From contig NZ_CP133480.1 in assembly GCF_031195445.1 (NCBI RefSeq), positions 3,836,501 to 3,900,500 of the forward strand: 64,000 nucleotides of DNA, given 5' to 3'. Below are positions 1-9,377 of the stretch, piece after piece (position 1 is the first letter of the stretch; each line of letters opens with the position of its first letter). The translations under genes were made by a program, and so were the position numbers. The DNA comes from Acuticoccus sp. MNP-M23. Lineage in GTDB: Bacteria > Pseudomonadota > Alphaproteobacteria > Rhizobiales > Amorphaceae. The notes beneath the pieces were generated by a model. That model did not search any database. It was not told where the DNA came from and saw nothing but the letters and a program-made list of their open reading frames with translations.

Positions 1-164
1 AGAAGATGGGGCTGACCATCCTGATGGTCGAGCAGAATGCCAACATGGCGCTGACGATCGCGGATCGCGCGTACGTTCTCAAATCCGGGCAGGTGTCGGT
101 GTCGGGAGCGGCTGCGGAGCTTCTCAGCAATGATGATGTGCAGCGTGCGTATCTCGGCGGATAA
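1..164 (+). CDS. Branched-chain amino acid-type ABC transporter ATPase, C-terminal end (LivF-like), partial
   Basis: This is the last 54 codons of a frame entering from the left edge and ending with TAA at 162-164. The residues visible are LTILMVEQNANMAL, then a segment reading ADRAYVLKSGQV and an end reading YLGG. This is the H-loop region and C-terminus typical of LivF-type ATPases of the high-affinity branched-chain amino acid (HAAT) family, where the VEQN motif and terminal YLG are characteristic. It would energise uptake of an amino acid or amide at the inner membrane. The remaining Liv genes would lie to the left. The next gene starts one base after the stop, so it is probably in the same operon. 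The substrate cannot be told from this fragment. Confidence 0.8.
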   Translation, partial: KMGLTILMVEQNANMALTIADRAYVLKSGQVSVSGAAAELLSNDDVQRAYLGG

Positions 165-165
165 C

Positions 166-1605
166 ATGGCAGCGACACCTCTCGACGCTCTCAACAACCG
201 CGTTGCGGACGACCTCGCCTTTCTCCAGTTGCCGGCCGCGAAGTGGGTGCCGGAAACGACCATCGATGGCGAGCCGGTCCTCGACGTCGCCGTGATCGGC
301 GGCGGGATGGCGGGGCTCGCGGCGGCTGCATCCCTGCGTTTCCAGGGGGTCGAGGCCGTCATCTTCGATGGCCGGCCGCGGGGCAGGGAAGGCCCGTGGG
401 CAACGACGGCGAGGATGGAGACCCTGCGTTCGCCGAAGGGGCTCACCGGGCCTGCGCTGGGCATTCCCTCGCTCACGTTCCGCGCCTGGTTCGAGGCTCA
501 GTTCGGCCGCGCCGCATGGGATGCGCTGGGCAAGATCCCCCGCCTGCAATGGATGGACTACCTTGGCTGGTACCGCTCGGTTCTCGGGCTTGAGGTTCGC
601 AGCGAGTGCCGCGTCAACGGCATCGTGCCGCATCCCGACCATGTGGTCCTGACCCTCGATACCCCCGATGGTGCGCAGGTGCAGCGGGCACGCCATGTCG
701 TTCTGGCCACCGGCCGCGACGGGCTCGGCGGCCCGTTGCTGCCGGACTTCGCGCACGATCTGCCGCCGGATCGCTGGGCGCATTCCTCTGACGAGTATGA
801 TTATGACAGGCTCGCCGAACGGCGTGTCGCGGTGATCGGCGTCGGTTCGTCCGCCATGGACAGCGCTGCGACCGCGCTGGAGAGCGGCGCGGCGGCCGTG
901 CACATCCTGGTGCGGCGGTCCGACATACCGCGCACCAATCGCGGCATGGCGATGGGAAATCCGGGCTTCGTCGAAGGACTGTCGCAGCTGCCGGACGCGT
1001 GGCGGTGGCGCATTCACAGCTACATCGCAGAAGAGCAGGTGCCCCCGCCAAAGGCCAGCGTGCTGCGGGTCTCCCGGCACGACAACGCGCACTTCCACCT
1101 CGGATGCGCAGTGTCCGGAGCCGCCATGAAGGATGGCGAGGTCGTCCTCCAGACCTCGCTCGGCCCGGCCGCATTCGACTTCGTCCTCTTCGGCACCGGC
1201 TTCAAGGTCGACTGGGCGGCGAAGGATTTCCTGAAAAATATCGGCGAACGGGCGAGAACGTGGCGGCACCGCTTCGTGCCCGGCAAACCCGGAACCGACG
1301 CTCTCCTCGACATGCCGGACCTCGGCCCCGCATTCGAGTTCCTCCCCAAGACCGGCGAGGAGGATGGCGGACTGTCGCGCGTCCATTGCTACTGCTACCC
1401 CGCGCTCATGTCCCACGGCGCGGTATCCGGCGACATTCCTGCGATCAGCGTCGGCGCGGCGCGTCTGTCTGAAGGCATCGTGGCAGCGCTCTACCGCGAA
1501 GACGTCGACTGGCATTTCCAGCGAGGCCGCGACTACGACGTGCCTGAGCTCACCGGTGATGAGTGGACGCCGGCGAGTGCGGACCTGTTGATGCCTAGGC
1601 GATAA
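166..1605 (+). CDS. FAD/NAD(P)-binding flavoprotein monooxygenase-like protein
   Basis: The 479-residue product has an N-terminal FAD Rossmann motif (VIGGGMAG, about residues 44-50), an ATGRDGLGG segment, and a second dinucleotide fold (VIGVGSSAMDSA, about 221-232). A late FGTGF motif also matches flavin-dependent monooxygenases and related NAD(P)H oxidoreductases. It is soluble, with no signal peptide. The ATG at 166 is chosen because it follows the upstream stop by one base and begins a normal N-terminus. An in-frame ATG at 130 would overlap the LivF gene. Co-transcription with a Liv transporter suggests it oxidises the imported compound, but the substrate is unknown. The family call is firm and the reaction is inference. 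Confidence 0.75.
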   Translation: MAATPLDALNNRVADDLAFLQLPAAKWVPETTIDGEPVLDVAVIGGGMAGLAAAASLRFQGVEAVIFDGRPRGREGPWATTARMETLRSPKGLTGPALGIPSLTFRAWFEAQFGRAAWDALGKIPRLQWMDYLGWYRSVLGLEVRSECRVNGIVPHPDHVVLTLDTPDGAQVQRARHVVLATGRDGLGGPLLPDFAHDLPPDRWAHSSDEYDYDRLAERRVAVIGVGSSAMDSAATALESGAAAVHILVRRSDIPRTNRGMAMGNPGFVEGLSQLPDAWRWRIHSYIAEEQVPPPKASVLRVSRHDNAHFHLGCAVSGAAMKDGEVVLQTSLGPAAFDFVLFGTGFKVDWAAKDFLKNIGERARTWRHRFVPGKPGTDALLDMPDLGPAFEFLPKTGEEDGGLSRVHCYCYPALMSHGAVSGDIPAISVGAARLSEGIVAALYREDVDWHFQRGRDYDVPELTGDEWTPASADLLMPRR

Positions 1606-1748
1606 ACGTTGGTGTCGCGGCGACGTGCGCGGTCTTCGAAACATCATTTGCGCGGAACAGGGTTCGAGAAGTGCATGTCAGCGCTCACCCGGCGCGCCCG
1701 CAAGCTGCCTCCGGCCCCCTCCGACGCATTGCCATGGCCGCTGATGCG

Positions 1749-4700
1749 CTACCGTGCACCGTCTCGGACCGGGCGGGTTTTGCGGCGTGCGCGGAGCGTG
1801 AGGGACGCGAGCGCGGGGACGAGCGCCATCTGGAGGATCGAGGCGAACAGGATGCCGAAGCCGAGCGCTACGGCCGTCGGGATCAGGAATTTCGCCTGAA
1901 CGCTTTGCTCCAGAATCAGCGGCGTGACGCCGAAGAAGGTGGTGAGCGTAGTGAGCACAATCGGGCGGAACCGGCTCAAGGCCGCAGCCCGGATCGCCTC
2001 GCGCGGCGCCATGCCGTTTGCCTGGTTCTCGCCGATGAAATCTACGATGAGGAGCGCACCGTTCACGATCACGCCGGAAAGGCCGATGATTCCGAAGAGT
2101 GACAATAGCGTCAGGTTCAAGCCGAGCAGCGCATGTCCCAGAAGCGCGCCAACGATGCCGAAGGGAATGACGAGGAGCACGATGATCGGCCGCAGGTAAG
2201 AACCGAACGCGAGCGAGATGACGACGAAGATCGCGAAAACGGCGATCGCGAAATTCGACTGGAGCGCCGCGGCGAAACGCTGTGACTCCTCCTGTTCTCC
2301 GCCGGCGCTGACGACCACGCTCGGATAGTCCTGCGCAAGCTCCGGCACGATCTCGGAGGTCACATAGGACGTCTCCGCGCCACCGGTCGTCACGGTGTTG
2401 TCGACGTCGGCCGTCAGCGTCGCGATGGTGCGTCCGTCGACGCGGGTGATGACCGTCGCTGCCGGCTGGAAGGAGAGTTCGGCGACCGTGCCAATGGGGA
2501 TGAGGCCTTCGTCGCTCGGGATGCGAAGGCGCAGGAGGTCTGCAATGGAATCGCGCTGCCCCTCGGCAAGCCGCAGCCTGACGTCCACCTCCTCACGGTC
2601 ACGCGCGAACTGGTTGATGGTGATGCCGAAAAACGCGCCGCGCACCTCGTTTGCGAGGCTGGTGGCATCGACCCCGTAGGCCTGCGCGGCCGGGGTCAGC
2701 GTGAGCGCGATCTCCTGCGCGGACGAGAAGCGGTCATCCCTGATATCGAACACGCCCGAGCGCGCGCTAAGTGCTTCGCGCAGGCGTTCGATCGCGGCGT
2801 CGCGGGTCGTCTCGTCGTCGGCGGAGACCTCCAGCACGATGGGATCACCGATCCCCACGACGCTCGCCGAGAAGCTGAGCCGTTTGGCGCCGGCGACCTC
2901 GCCTGCGGCCTTGCGCCATGCGTTGAGGAACGCCTGTGCGCCGACCTCGCGCTGGTTGGCGTCCTGCAGCTTGGCCTCGACCGTGGCAAGGTTTCCCACC
3001 AGCGGGCCAGCGCCGCCGCCGGATCCGCCGCCTGACGCAAAGCCCAGCGTCACCGCCGTCCCGACAAGGAGGTCCGGCCCGCTCACCTCCTCAGCCGCCC
3101 GCGCTGCGGCCTCGACCAGGATGGCGGCCCGTTCACGGGTCTCCTGATCGCTGGTGCCTTCTGGCAATTCCAGCTCGGCGACGACGAAGTTGCCCTCGAT
3201 ATTGGGGAAGAAGACGAACTTGACGACGCCGCCCGCGACGAGCCCGGCGGACCCGACGAGGATGGCGATGCAAACGGCGATCGCAAAGATCGGGTGCGCG
3301 ATGGCCCCATTCACCAGGCGGCTGAGCGGGCCGTCGGTCACCTTGCGAAAGACGCGATCCACGGCGCGGCGCAGCGGCTCGGTCAGCCGCCGCGGTGAGA
3401 ACCGCCGCGGCTCTCGGATCGAAAGGTGACTGAGGTGCTTGGGCAGCACGAAGAAGCTCTCGATCACCGACATGATGAGCACGAAGATCACCACCGAAGC
3501 GATCGGCGCGATGAACGAGCCGGATGAGCCCGGCAGAAACAGGAGCGGCGTGAAGGCGAGGATGGTGGTTGTCACCGAGGACAGGATCGGCTGCCACACC
3601 CGCGTTGCGCCGGCGCTGGCGGCCGCCTTGGCATCATCGGTCTCCTCCAGCTCGGTGAAGACGTTCTCGCCCACGACGATGGCGTCGTCGACCACGATGC
3701 CGAGCGCCAGAATGAAGCCGAACAGCGAGAGCTGGTTGATGGTGACCCCGAAGAGGAGCATCGGGATGAACGCCCCCACAAAAGCGACGACCACGCCGAC
3801 GGCGACCCAAGCCGCGATCCGCAGGTCGAGGAACAGCATCAGGACGAAGAGGATGAGGCAGACGCCGATGGCGCCATTCTTGGCGAGGAGATCGATGCGG
3901 TTCTGAAGCTGCTCGCCCTCGTTGCGCCAGACGATCACCTCGATGCTGTCCGGAAGGCGCTGCGCCAGCTCCTCACCCAGATAGCGCTGGACCTCGTCGA
4001 CGATGCCGAGCACCTGCTCGGTGCCGCTGCGGTAGACCGAGATGAAAACCGCCGGCCGGCCCGAGACATCGGCGGCGATCGCGCTTTCCTCGAACGTGTC
4101 CTCGATGACGGCGATGTCCTCGAGGCGCACGGTGGCGCCGGTGCCTGACCGGAACAGGAGCACGTCCCGCAGGCCCAGCGCCGTCTCCGCGTCCTCGACA
4201 GTGCGCAGCTGCACCTCGCTGGCGCCGGTGTCGATGGTGCCGCCGGACAGATCGATGTCCTGCGCGTCGATCAACTGGGCAAGCCCGGTGAGCCCGATGC
4301 CGTAGGCCTCCAGCATCTCGCGTGTCACCTCGATATCGATCTGGTCGACCGGCAGGCCCTGAAGTTCGGCGCGGCTGACGGAAGCGAGATCGGTGATCTC
4401 GCCGCGAATTTCCTCGGCGAGCCCCTTCAGGACGGCGAGCGGCCGGTCGCCCACCACCGCGAGCTGGATCGCCAGCTCGTCGGGCTCGACCTCGCTGATG
4501 CGCGGCGTCTCGGCGGCATCGGGGAAGGTGGTGATGCGGGCGACTTCGGTCTCGATATCGTCCTTCACCGCCCGAAGATCCGCGCCGCGGGTGAGCTCGG
4601 CGGAGACCACGCCAAGGCTGCGCTGCGCGGTGGAGGACAGCTCACGCACGCCCTCAAGTCCCTGAAGCTGCTCCTCGATGGGCGTCAGGATCGCGTCGGC

Positions 4701-4880
4701 CACCTCGCTGGGTGTCGCGCCGGGGTAGGCGACCTCGACGGTCACGGTACTCGTCGCGATTTCGGGGAAGGTGCGAACCGTGATGTTGCTCGCCGCGAAC
4801 AGCCCGGCGCCGATGATCGCGATCATCAGGAGGTTTGCCGCGACGGGTGAGGCGATGAAGAAGCGGATGATCGCGCCCAT
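1749..4880 (-). CDS. RND efflux pump, inner-membrane permease (AcrB/MexF superfamily)
   Basis: The 1043-residue protein is full length for a hydrophobe/amphiphile-efflux RND permease. It has TM1 at about residues 10-30, a large periplasmic loop, a TM block with the conserved intramembrane acidic pair (GIVVDDAIVVGENVF), a second periplasmic loop and a second TM block. It would be a trimeric proton-driven exporter of drugs, lipids or other hydrophobic compounds. Its ATG shares one base with the TGA of the adaptor gene upstream (TGATG), so translation is coupled. No outer-membrane TolC-like gene follows in the window. The sequence resembles the diverged alphaproteobacterial 'efflux RND transporter permease subunit' group, so substrate cannot be inferred. 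Confidence 0.93.
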   Translation of the reverse strand: MGAIIRFFIASPVAANLLMIAIIGAGLFAASNITVRTFPEIATSTVTVEVAYPGATPSEVADAILTPIEEQLQGLEGVRELSSTAQRSLGVVSAELTRGADLRAVKDDIETEVARITTFPDAAETPRISEVEPDELAIQLAVVGDRPLAVLKGLAEEIRGEITDLASVSRAELQGLPVDQIDIEVTREMLEAYGIGLTGLAQLIDAQDIDLSGGTIDTGASEVQLRTVEDAETALGLRDVLLFRSGTGATVRLEDIAVIEDTFEESAIAADVSGRPAVFISVYRSGTEQVLGIVDEVQRYLGEELAQRLPDSIEVIVWRNEGEQLQNRIDLLAKNGAIGVCLILFVLMLFLDLRIAAWVAVGVVVAFVGAFIPMLLFGVTINQLSLFGFILALGIVVDDAIVVGENVFTELEETDDAKAAASAGATRVWQPILSSVTTTILAFTPLLFLPGSSGSFIAPIASVVIFVLIMSVIESFFVLPKHLSHLSIREPRRFSPRRLTEPLRRAVDRVFRKVTDGPLSRLVNGAIAHPIFAIAVCIAILVGSAGLVAGGVVKFVFFPNIEGNFVVAELELPEGTSDQETRERAAILVEAAARAAEEVSGPDLLVGTAVTLGFASGGGSGGGAGPLVGNLATVEAKLQDANQREVGAQAFLNAWRKAAGEVAGAKRLSFSASVVGIGDPIVLEVSADDETTRDAAIERLREALSARSGVFDIRDDRFSSAQEIALTLTPAAQAYGVDATSLANEVRGAFFGITINQFARDREEVDVRLRLAEGQRDSIADLLRLRIPSDEGLIPIGTVAELSFQPAATVITRVDGRTIATLTADVDNTVTTGGAETSYVTSEIVPELAQDYPSVVVSAGGEQEESQRFAAALQSNFAIAVFAIFVVISLAFGSYLRPIIVLLVIPFGIVGALLGHALLGLNLTLLSLFGIIGLSGVIVNGALLIVDFIGENQANGMAPREAIRAAALSRFRPIVLTTLTTFFGVTPLILEQSVQAKFLIPTAVALGFGILFASILQMALVPALASLTLRARRKTRPVRDGAR

Positions 4881-6094
4881 CAGCCGCCCCTCTCCGAGGC
4901 GTCGCGAGAGGCCGGCTCAGCGTTCTCATCCTCGACGCGCACCTCCTTGCCGTCGAACGGGGCCACCAGATCGCTCACCATGACGGAAGCGCCGGGCGAC
5001 AGGGCGTCACCGGCGAGCACGACCCGGTCCTCGAACCGGTCGAGCACGGTGACCATCGTCCGGCGCAGCGCACCGTCCTCGATGCGCCAGACCATCGCGC
5101 GCCCCTTGATCGCTTCGGGCGGGACTTCGACGGCAGCGCGGTTCTCCAGCGACACAGGCAGCTCCAGGATGACGAGCTCATCGATGCGCAGCGTGCGGCC
5201 GGGCCCGGCGAATGGTTCGCTGACTTCCACCACCAGCGAGACCGTGCGCGTGTCCGCCTCGATACGCGGGTTGACCTCGGTCACGATCCCCTCTGCGATC
5301 ACGTTGCCGGGGGCAGTGGAGCGCACGACAATGCGGCCTCCGAGCGCGACGGTGGGGTCGCCTAGAACGGCGAGATCGCCCGGCGTAAGGCCCATGAGGA
5401 TTTCGACGGCGTCGGAGCCGACGAGGCGACCGACCTCGGTGCCCGCCTGGACGAGCGCGCCTTCCGATGCGTCCTCGGCTGTAACAAGCGCATCGAAGGG
5501 TGCGCGCACCACGGTATCGTCGCGCGCGATCTCGGCCTGGGTGAGGTTGGCGCGGGCGGCGGCAAGGTCGCCTTCCGCGGCGGCGACCGCGACGATCGCC
5601 TGCTGAAGCGCCGCCTCCGAGGCAAAGTCGCGCGATTCAAGCTCCGCCTGACGATCGCGATCGACATTTGCCTGCGCAAGCTGCGCCTCGGCCTGCGTGA
5701 CCGCGGCGTCAGCACGGGCAACGTCGGCTTCGAAGCTCTCGCTCTCCAGCCGGATCAGAAGGTCGCCGCGCGCGATGGCTTTGCCGAGTGCGAAGTTTTC
5801 ACCGACCTCGGCGATGCGGCCGGAGACTTCCGTGGTTACCGCAACCTCGCGGCGCGGGCGCACGAAAGCCGTCTGCCGCAGGGTCAGCGTTTCAGCGGTG
5901 CGAACGGTGGCGGCGCGGACCAGGATGGCGGTGCGTTCGGGCGCCTCGCCCTCCTCGCCGCCGCTCGACAATAGGTAAAACACGCCGGCGCCCAGCGCGA
6001 GCACGACGAGCGCGGCGAGCAGCCAGAGGAGGCCGCCGCGGCTTTTGTGTTCGTTGTCATCGTCCTGCACGGACGCGTTGTCGGCGCTACTCAC
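4880..6094 (-). CDS. RND efflux periplasmic adaptor subunit (membrane fusion protein)
   Basis: The 404-residue product has one N-terminal membrane anchor (about 22-44). A lipoyl/barrel-sandwich half (VSGRIAEVGENF...GDLLIRLES) follows, then an Ala/Glu/Gln-rich alpha-hairpin (about 120-190), the second half of the sandwich (VVRAPFDALV) and a beta-barrel/MP domain. This is the classical AcrA/MexE order. It bridges the pump to an outer-membrane channel. The start is a GTG that overlaps the last eight bases of the FAS1-PRC gene, and its stop overlaps the pump ATG. The three genes are therefore translationally coupled. Confidence 0.92.
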   Translation of the reverse strand: MSSADNASVQDDDNEHKSRGGLLWLLAALVVLALGAGVFYLLSSGGEEGEAPERTAILVRAATVRTAETLTLRQTAFVRPRREVAVTTEVSGRIAEVGENFALGKAIARGDLLIRLESESFEADVARADAAVTQAEAQLAQANVDRDRQAELESRDFASEAALQQAIVAVAAAEGDLAAARANLTQAEIARDDTVVRAPFDALVTAEDASEGALVQAGTEVGRLVGSDAVEILMGLTPGDLAVLGDPTVALGGRIVVRSTAPGNVIAEGIVTEVNPRIEADTRTVSLVVEVSEPFAGPGRTLRIDELVILELPVSLENRAAVEVPPEAIKGRAMVWRIEDGALRRTMVTVLDRFEDRVVLAGDALSPGASVMVSDLVAPFDGKEVRVEDENAEPASRDASERGG

Positions 6095-7358
6095 TGTCGA
6101 GGTTCAACGCATTCCGGTCGACGATGACAGTCTTGCCAAGCGGATCAATGGAGATCGCCCGTGTCCGGACCTCGACAGTCTCGCCGAAGAGGTCGAGAAG
6201 GCCGCCGTCGATGGACAGGATGATGGTCTCTGCGCGCCCGGTCTCCAGCGACAGGAGAACATCCTCCACCTCGCCGACCTTCTCGCCGGTGTCATCCTCC
6301 ACGTCCCGGCCCAGAAGGTCGGAGACTGCGATCACCGGGCGCGTGAGCGCCAGCGCGTCCGTCTCCGGCGTCGCGGCGGCGGGTTCGGCCGGCTCGACAT
6401 CCGCGGCCGCCACGACGACTGCGTTCGGTTCGACCGTTGCGACCTCTGACGTGCCGGTTTCAGGGGCGGCCGGGATAATGGTGACATTGGCGGCAGTGTT
6501 GTCGGTGCTGGCCGTTTCGCGGTCCGCCGGTTCGTCGGCCGGCGGCAGCGTGACGACAGGGCCAGTATCCTCGCCCTCGGCGGCTTCGTCGGTCTCGGCC
6601 GGAAGAACCGTGACACGGCCCTCGCTTTCGGCAGAGGCAGGTTCGGCGGGGGCTGGCACGGCGGGGGCGGCGATCGTGTCCACACCGGCGCCGTCCGCAT
6701 CCGATTGCGCGATCTCGGCGACGAACGTGTTCGCCTCGTCCGCTTCCTCTGCCGTCTGGATCGGCTGGGGCGGGGCGCTCGTCGGCGGCTCGTCAGCGGC
6801 GCCAGCGACGGCCCCAGCGTCGAGTTCATCCAGCCCTGGCGGGAGGAGGACAGCGTCGAGCAGATGGATCAACGCGTTATCGGCCACGATGTCGCCGGAG
6901 ACGATGCGCCCCTCGTTGGCCGCGCGGGCGGCGAGGACGGCGTCGGGGTCGCGCGTCGTCTCGTCGGGCGCCGGCCGCAGGGTGAGGGCGCCGCGCGTGT
7001 AGGTCACGACAATGCGGGTGCCGGACGCGCTTGTCAGCTCCACGGGAATGTTGGTGGAGCGGTAGGCGTTGCCCGGCACCACATGGAGGCCGACGACCCT
7101 TTCGAGCGCGCCCGCGTTGCGAGGGGCCAGGAGGGCGTCACGAAAGTTCTGCGGCAACCTCGAAAACGCCTCGTCCGACGGGGCGAACACGGTCATCGGT
7201 GCATCCCGTTCCGCCCGCGACTCGGTCGCCTGCCGGAACGCTTCGGCAAACACCGAGAACCGTGCGTCGGACTCTAGGGTCGCGGCGACGTCGGCTGCAT
7301 GAACGGGTGCGGCCACGAGGCCGCAAAGCACGGCGAGCCATTTGAACTGTCGGATCAT
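6087..7358 (-). CDS. Secreted FAS1 (fasciclin) - PRC-barrel fusion protein
   Basis: The 423-residue protein begins with a signal peptide (about residues 1-21, ending VHAA). A FAS1 domain follows at about 24-155, with the H1-type motif MTVFAPSDEAFSRLP and the terminal DNALIHLLDAVLLPPG. Next is an acidic Ala/Glu/Thr/Pro-rich linker (about 160-335), then a C-terminal PRC-barrel-like domain (about 338-420; DLLGRDVEDDTGEKVGEV). FAS1 domains mediate adhesion or protein-protein contact. PRC barrels occur in RNA-binding, photosynthetic H-subunit and stress proteins. The gene is first in a chain overlapping the RND adaptor by 8 bp and probably belongs to the same transcript as the amidohydrolase 43 bp upstream. 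Its role is unknown; an envelope accessory to the pump is a guess. Confidence 0.75.
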   Translation of the reverse strand: MIRQFKWLAVLCGLVAAPVHAADVAATLESDARFSVFAEAFRQATESRAERDAPMTVFAPSDEAFSRLPQNFRDALLAPRNAGALERVVGLHVVPGNAYRSTNIPVELTSASGTRIVVTYTRGALTLRPAPDETTRDPDAVLAARAANEGRIVSGDIVADNALIHLLDAVLLPPGLDELDAGAVAGAADEPPTSAPPQPIQTAEEADEANTFVAEIAQSDADGAGVDTIAAPAVPAPAEPASAESEGRVTVLPAETDEAAEGEDTGPVVTLPPADEPADRETASTDNTAANVTIIPAAPETGTSEVATVEPNAVVVAAADVEPAEPAAATPETDALALTRPVIAVSDLLGRDVEDDTGEKVGEVEDVLLSLETGRAETIILSIDGGLLDLFGETVEVRTRAISIDPLGKTVIVDRNALNLDSE

Positions 7359-7401
7359 GTGAACTCAATTCTTTCCCGGCGCGACGCGCCGTCAGACGCT
7401 C

Positions 7402-8766
7402 TCACCGTTTGCGGATGGCTTGAAGGGAGCGCGCAGCCTCCCTCGCAAGTTCCGCGGGTGCGAGCGCGGTCAGCCGGCCGTCGCGCTTGACGATGGCGTC
7501 GTCCACCATCACGAGCACGACATTTCGGGGCGCCGCGCTGTAGACGAGGAGCGCGGACGGATCGTCGTTCAGCGGCCCCATGTTGAGCGTGTCGGTGGCA
7601 ATGAGCTGAAGGTCCGCCCGCTTGCCGACCTCGATGGAGCCGATGTGCTCGCCCATGCCGATCGAGCGGGCGCCCTCCGCAGTGGCGAACTCCAGAACGC
7701 GGCGCGGCAGGATCGCAAGCTCCTCGCCGGCCGCCCCGGCCTGAACGTTGTGCAGCATCTTCATCACGTCGAACATGTCCGGCGCACCGCCGAGCGCGCC
7801 GTCGATGCCGAGGCCGATGCTGCCGAACACCGGCCGATAGTCGTTCACCCGCGTGACGCCGAAGCCGACGCGCTGCTCGGTGATCGGCGTCAGCGACACC
7901 GACGCGCCGGCCTCGTCCACCGCGCGAAGCTGGGCCTCACTGGCCCCGGTGGCGTGGACGAGCTGCATGTCGTCAGCCAGAACGCCCATAGCGATCAGCC
8001 GGTCGAGCTGCGCCACGGCGCCTGATCCGCTGACGTGCGTGGAGATCGGCAGGTCGTTCTCGCGGGCGAATTCGAGTTCGCGCATCGCGCGCGCCACGAC
8101 CTCGTCATCGGCGTCTCCCGCAGGGCTGCGCCAGCCGATGCCGAGCGTGACGCGGCCGGCCTCGCCCGCTTCGATGAGGTCGGCCAGATGGGGAAGGTCG
8201 ATTTCGGCCGCCGGGTCGAGGTTGTCGTGACCGGTATAGAGGAAGCGCGCCCGGATTCCGGACTGGCGCAAGCCGTCCAGCGCCGCATCGGCGTCGGCAG
8301 CGCTGCGGATGTTGTCGCAATAGGCGAGGGTGGTCGTGATCCCGGCATCGAGGTTGCCGGCCGCGCCGAACAACGTGCCGATGCGCATGTCGTCCGGCCG
8401 ATAGGCGCGGCCGAGCCGCTCGACGAGCGGAAAATATTTCGTCTCCTGCGAACGCGAAAAGAGCCCCCGCATCTGGGAGAGCCACAGGTGGGTGTGGGTG
8501 TCGACGAAGCCGGGCAGCAGAATATGGCCATCGGCCTCGATGATTTCGGCGCCGTCCGCGGGTAGGGCCTCCCCGATGGCGGCGATCCGTCCGTCCTCGA
8601 TGCGCACGTCGGTCTCGGCCCTGTCGCCCGCGGCCGACATGGTCATCACGTAGGCGCGCCGGATCAGCGTCGCTTGCGCCTGGGCAGCCCCCGGTCCGCC
8701 TGTTGTGGCGAGCGCGGCGCCGGCGGCTGTCCCCGCGATGAAGGTGCGCCGATTGATGGTCGTCAT
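7402..8766 (-). CDS. Tat-exported amidohydrolase (cytosine deaminase/chlorohydrolase type)
   Basis: The 454-residue product starts with a twin-arginine signal (NRRTFIAG, then an Ala/Gly-rich stretch ending AQAQA). A metal-dependent amidohydrolase TIM barrel follows: an HxH metal pair in GFVDTHTHLW, further His in STHVSG and QLVHATG, and an Asp in GIDGALGG. The C-terminal composite beta-sandwich is seen in VGKRADLQLI. This pattern fits the TrzN/AtzA/SsnA group that hydrolyses C-N or C-Cl bonds on heterocycles. Export to the periplasm is unusual for a catabolic amidohydrolase. Its ATG overlaps the stop of the histidine-phosphatase-like gene by 4 bp (ATGA), with GGAGG just upstream. The substrate is not predictable. 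Confidence 0.85.
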   Translation of the reverse strand: MTTINRRTFIAGTAAGAALATTGGPGAAQAQATLIRRAYVMTMSAAGDRAETDVRIEDGRIAAIGEALPADGAEIIEADGHILLPGFVDTHTHLWLSQMRGLFSRSQETKYFPLVERLGRAYRPDDMRIGTLFGAAGNLDAGITTTLAYCDNIRSAADADAALDGLRQSGIRARFLYTGHDNLDPAAEIDLPHLADLIEAGEAGRVTLGIGWRSPAGDADDEVVARAMRELEFARENDLPISTHVSGSGAVAQLDRLIAMGVLADDMQLVHATGASEAQLRAVDEAGASVSLTPITEQRVGFGVTRVNDYRPVFGSIGLGIDGALGGAPDMFDVMKMLHNVQAGAAGEELAILPRRVLEFATAEGARSIGMGEHIGSIEVGKRADLQLIATDTLNMGPLNDDPSALLVYSAAPRNVVLVMVDDAIVKRDGRLTALAPAELAREAARSLQAIRKR

Positions 8767-9377
8767 GGAGCCTCCGCGATGTCGATGAGGTCGTCAGCAA
8801 TCAGTGTTCCGAGAAGGCGCGTGGCCTCCGCGGAAGGCGCGAAGATTGCCATCGCGCCTTCCGGCAATATGTCGTCGCCAAAGGAACGGCGGGTCACCAT
8901 TTCGAGCGGCGTGCGATGGCCGACGAGGAGGATATTCGCGCCTTTCGGCTCGGGCTGGGTCGTCAGAAGGCGCTCCGTCGCTGCCAGCATCCGGCCAAGG
9001 TGCGGCCCGGCATAGTCGTCGGCGACAAGGTCCATCGTGACCTCGACCCTGCCCACGCCAAACGCGAATTCGCCGGTGTCGCGGCTGCGAAAGACCGGAC
9101 TGACCAGGATGCGGGCGAAGGCAATATCGAGCGCCTCGAACGCGGCGCCAAGCGCCTTCGCCTGGCGAGTGCCGGCTTCTGACAGGTTGCGCTGCCCCGC
9201 ACGGTTTTCGAGACGTCCCGTATCGATCTGGCTTTCGACCGTCGCGGCGCGGCGCAGGAAGACGACCGTGCCGCCCTTCTGCATCGCCTCAACAAGCCGC
9301 TCCGGATCGGACTGGGCGAGGGCAGGCCCGGCGAGGATGAGCGAGAGAATGGCCGCGAGGAGGTGCCGGGCTATCAA
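8763..9377 (-). CDS. Exported histidine-phosphatase-family protein with altered RHG motif
   Basis: The 204-residue product has a signal peptide (about 1-22, ending ALAQS), then a histidine phosphatase fold. It shows the IDTGRLENRAGQRNLSEAG segment typical of secreted members, SPVFRSRDT, and the second-His motif LLVGHRTP. The catalytic N-terminal motif, normally R-H-G/A, reads L-R-R-A here (residues 41-44), so the phospho-accepting His is Arg. In DNA terms this is CGC in place of CAC. It could be an inactive or repurposed paralogue. The start is taken as TTG because it is the only codon that preserves the signal peptide. No strong ribosome site is visible. Confidence 0.75.
   Translation of the reverse strand: MIARHLLAAILSLILAGPALAQSDPERLVEAMQKGGTVVFLRRAATVESQIDTGRLENRAGQRNLSEAGTRQAKALGAAFEALDIAFARILVSPVFRSRDTGEFAFGVGRVEVTMDLVADDYAGPHLGRMLAATERLLTTQPEPKGANILLVGHRTPLEMVTRRSFGDDILPEGAMAIFAPSAEATRLLGTLIADDLIDIAEAP

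Noticed and set aside
124-1647. Long minus-strand open frame opposite the flavoprotein gene
   Set aside because: Arginine-rich shadow of a clear FAD-binding protein on the plus strand; no domain or ribosome site.
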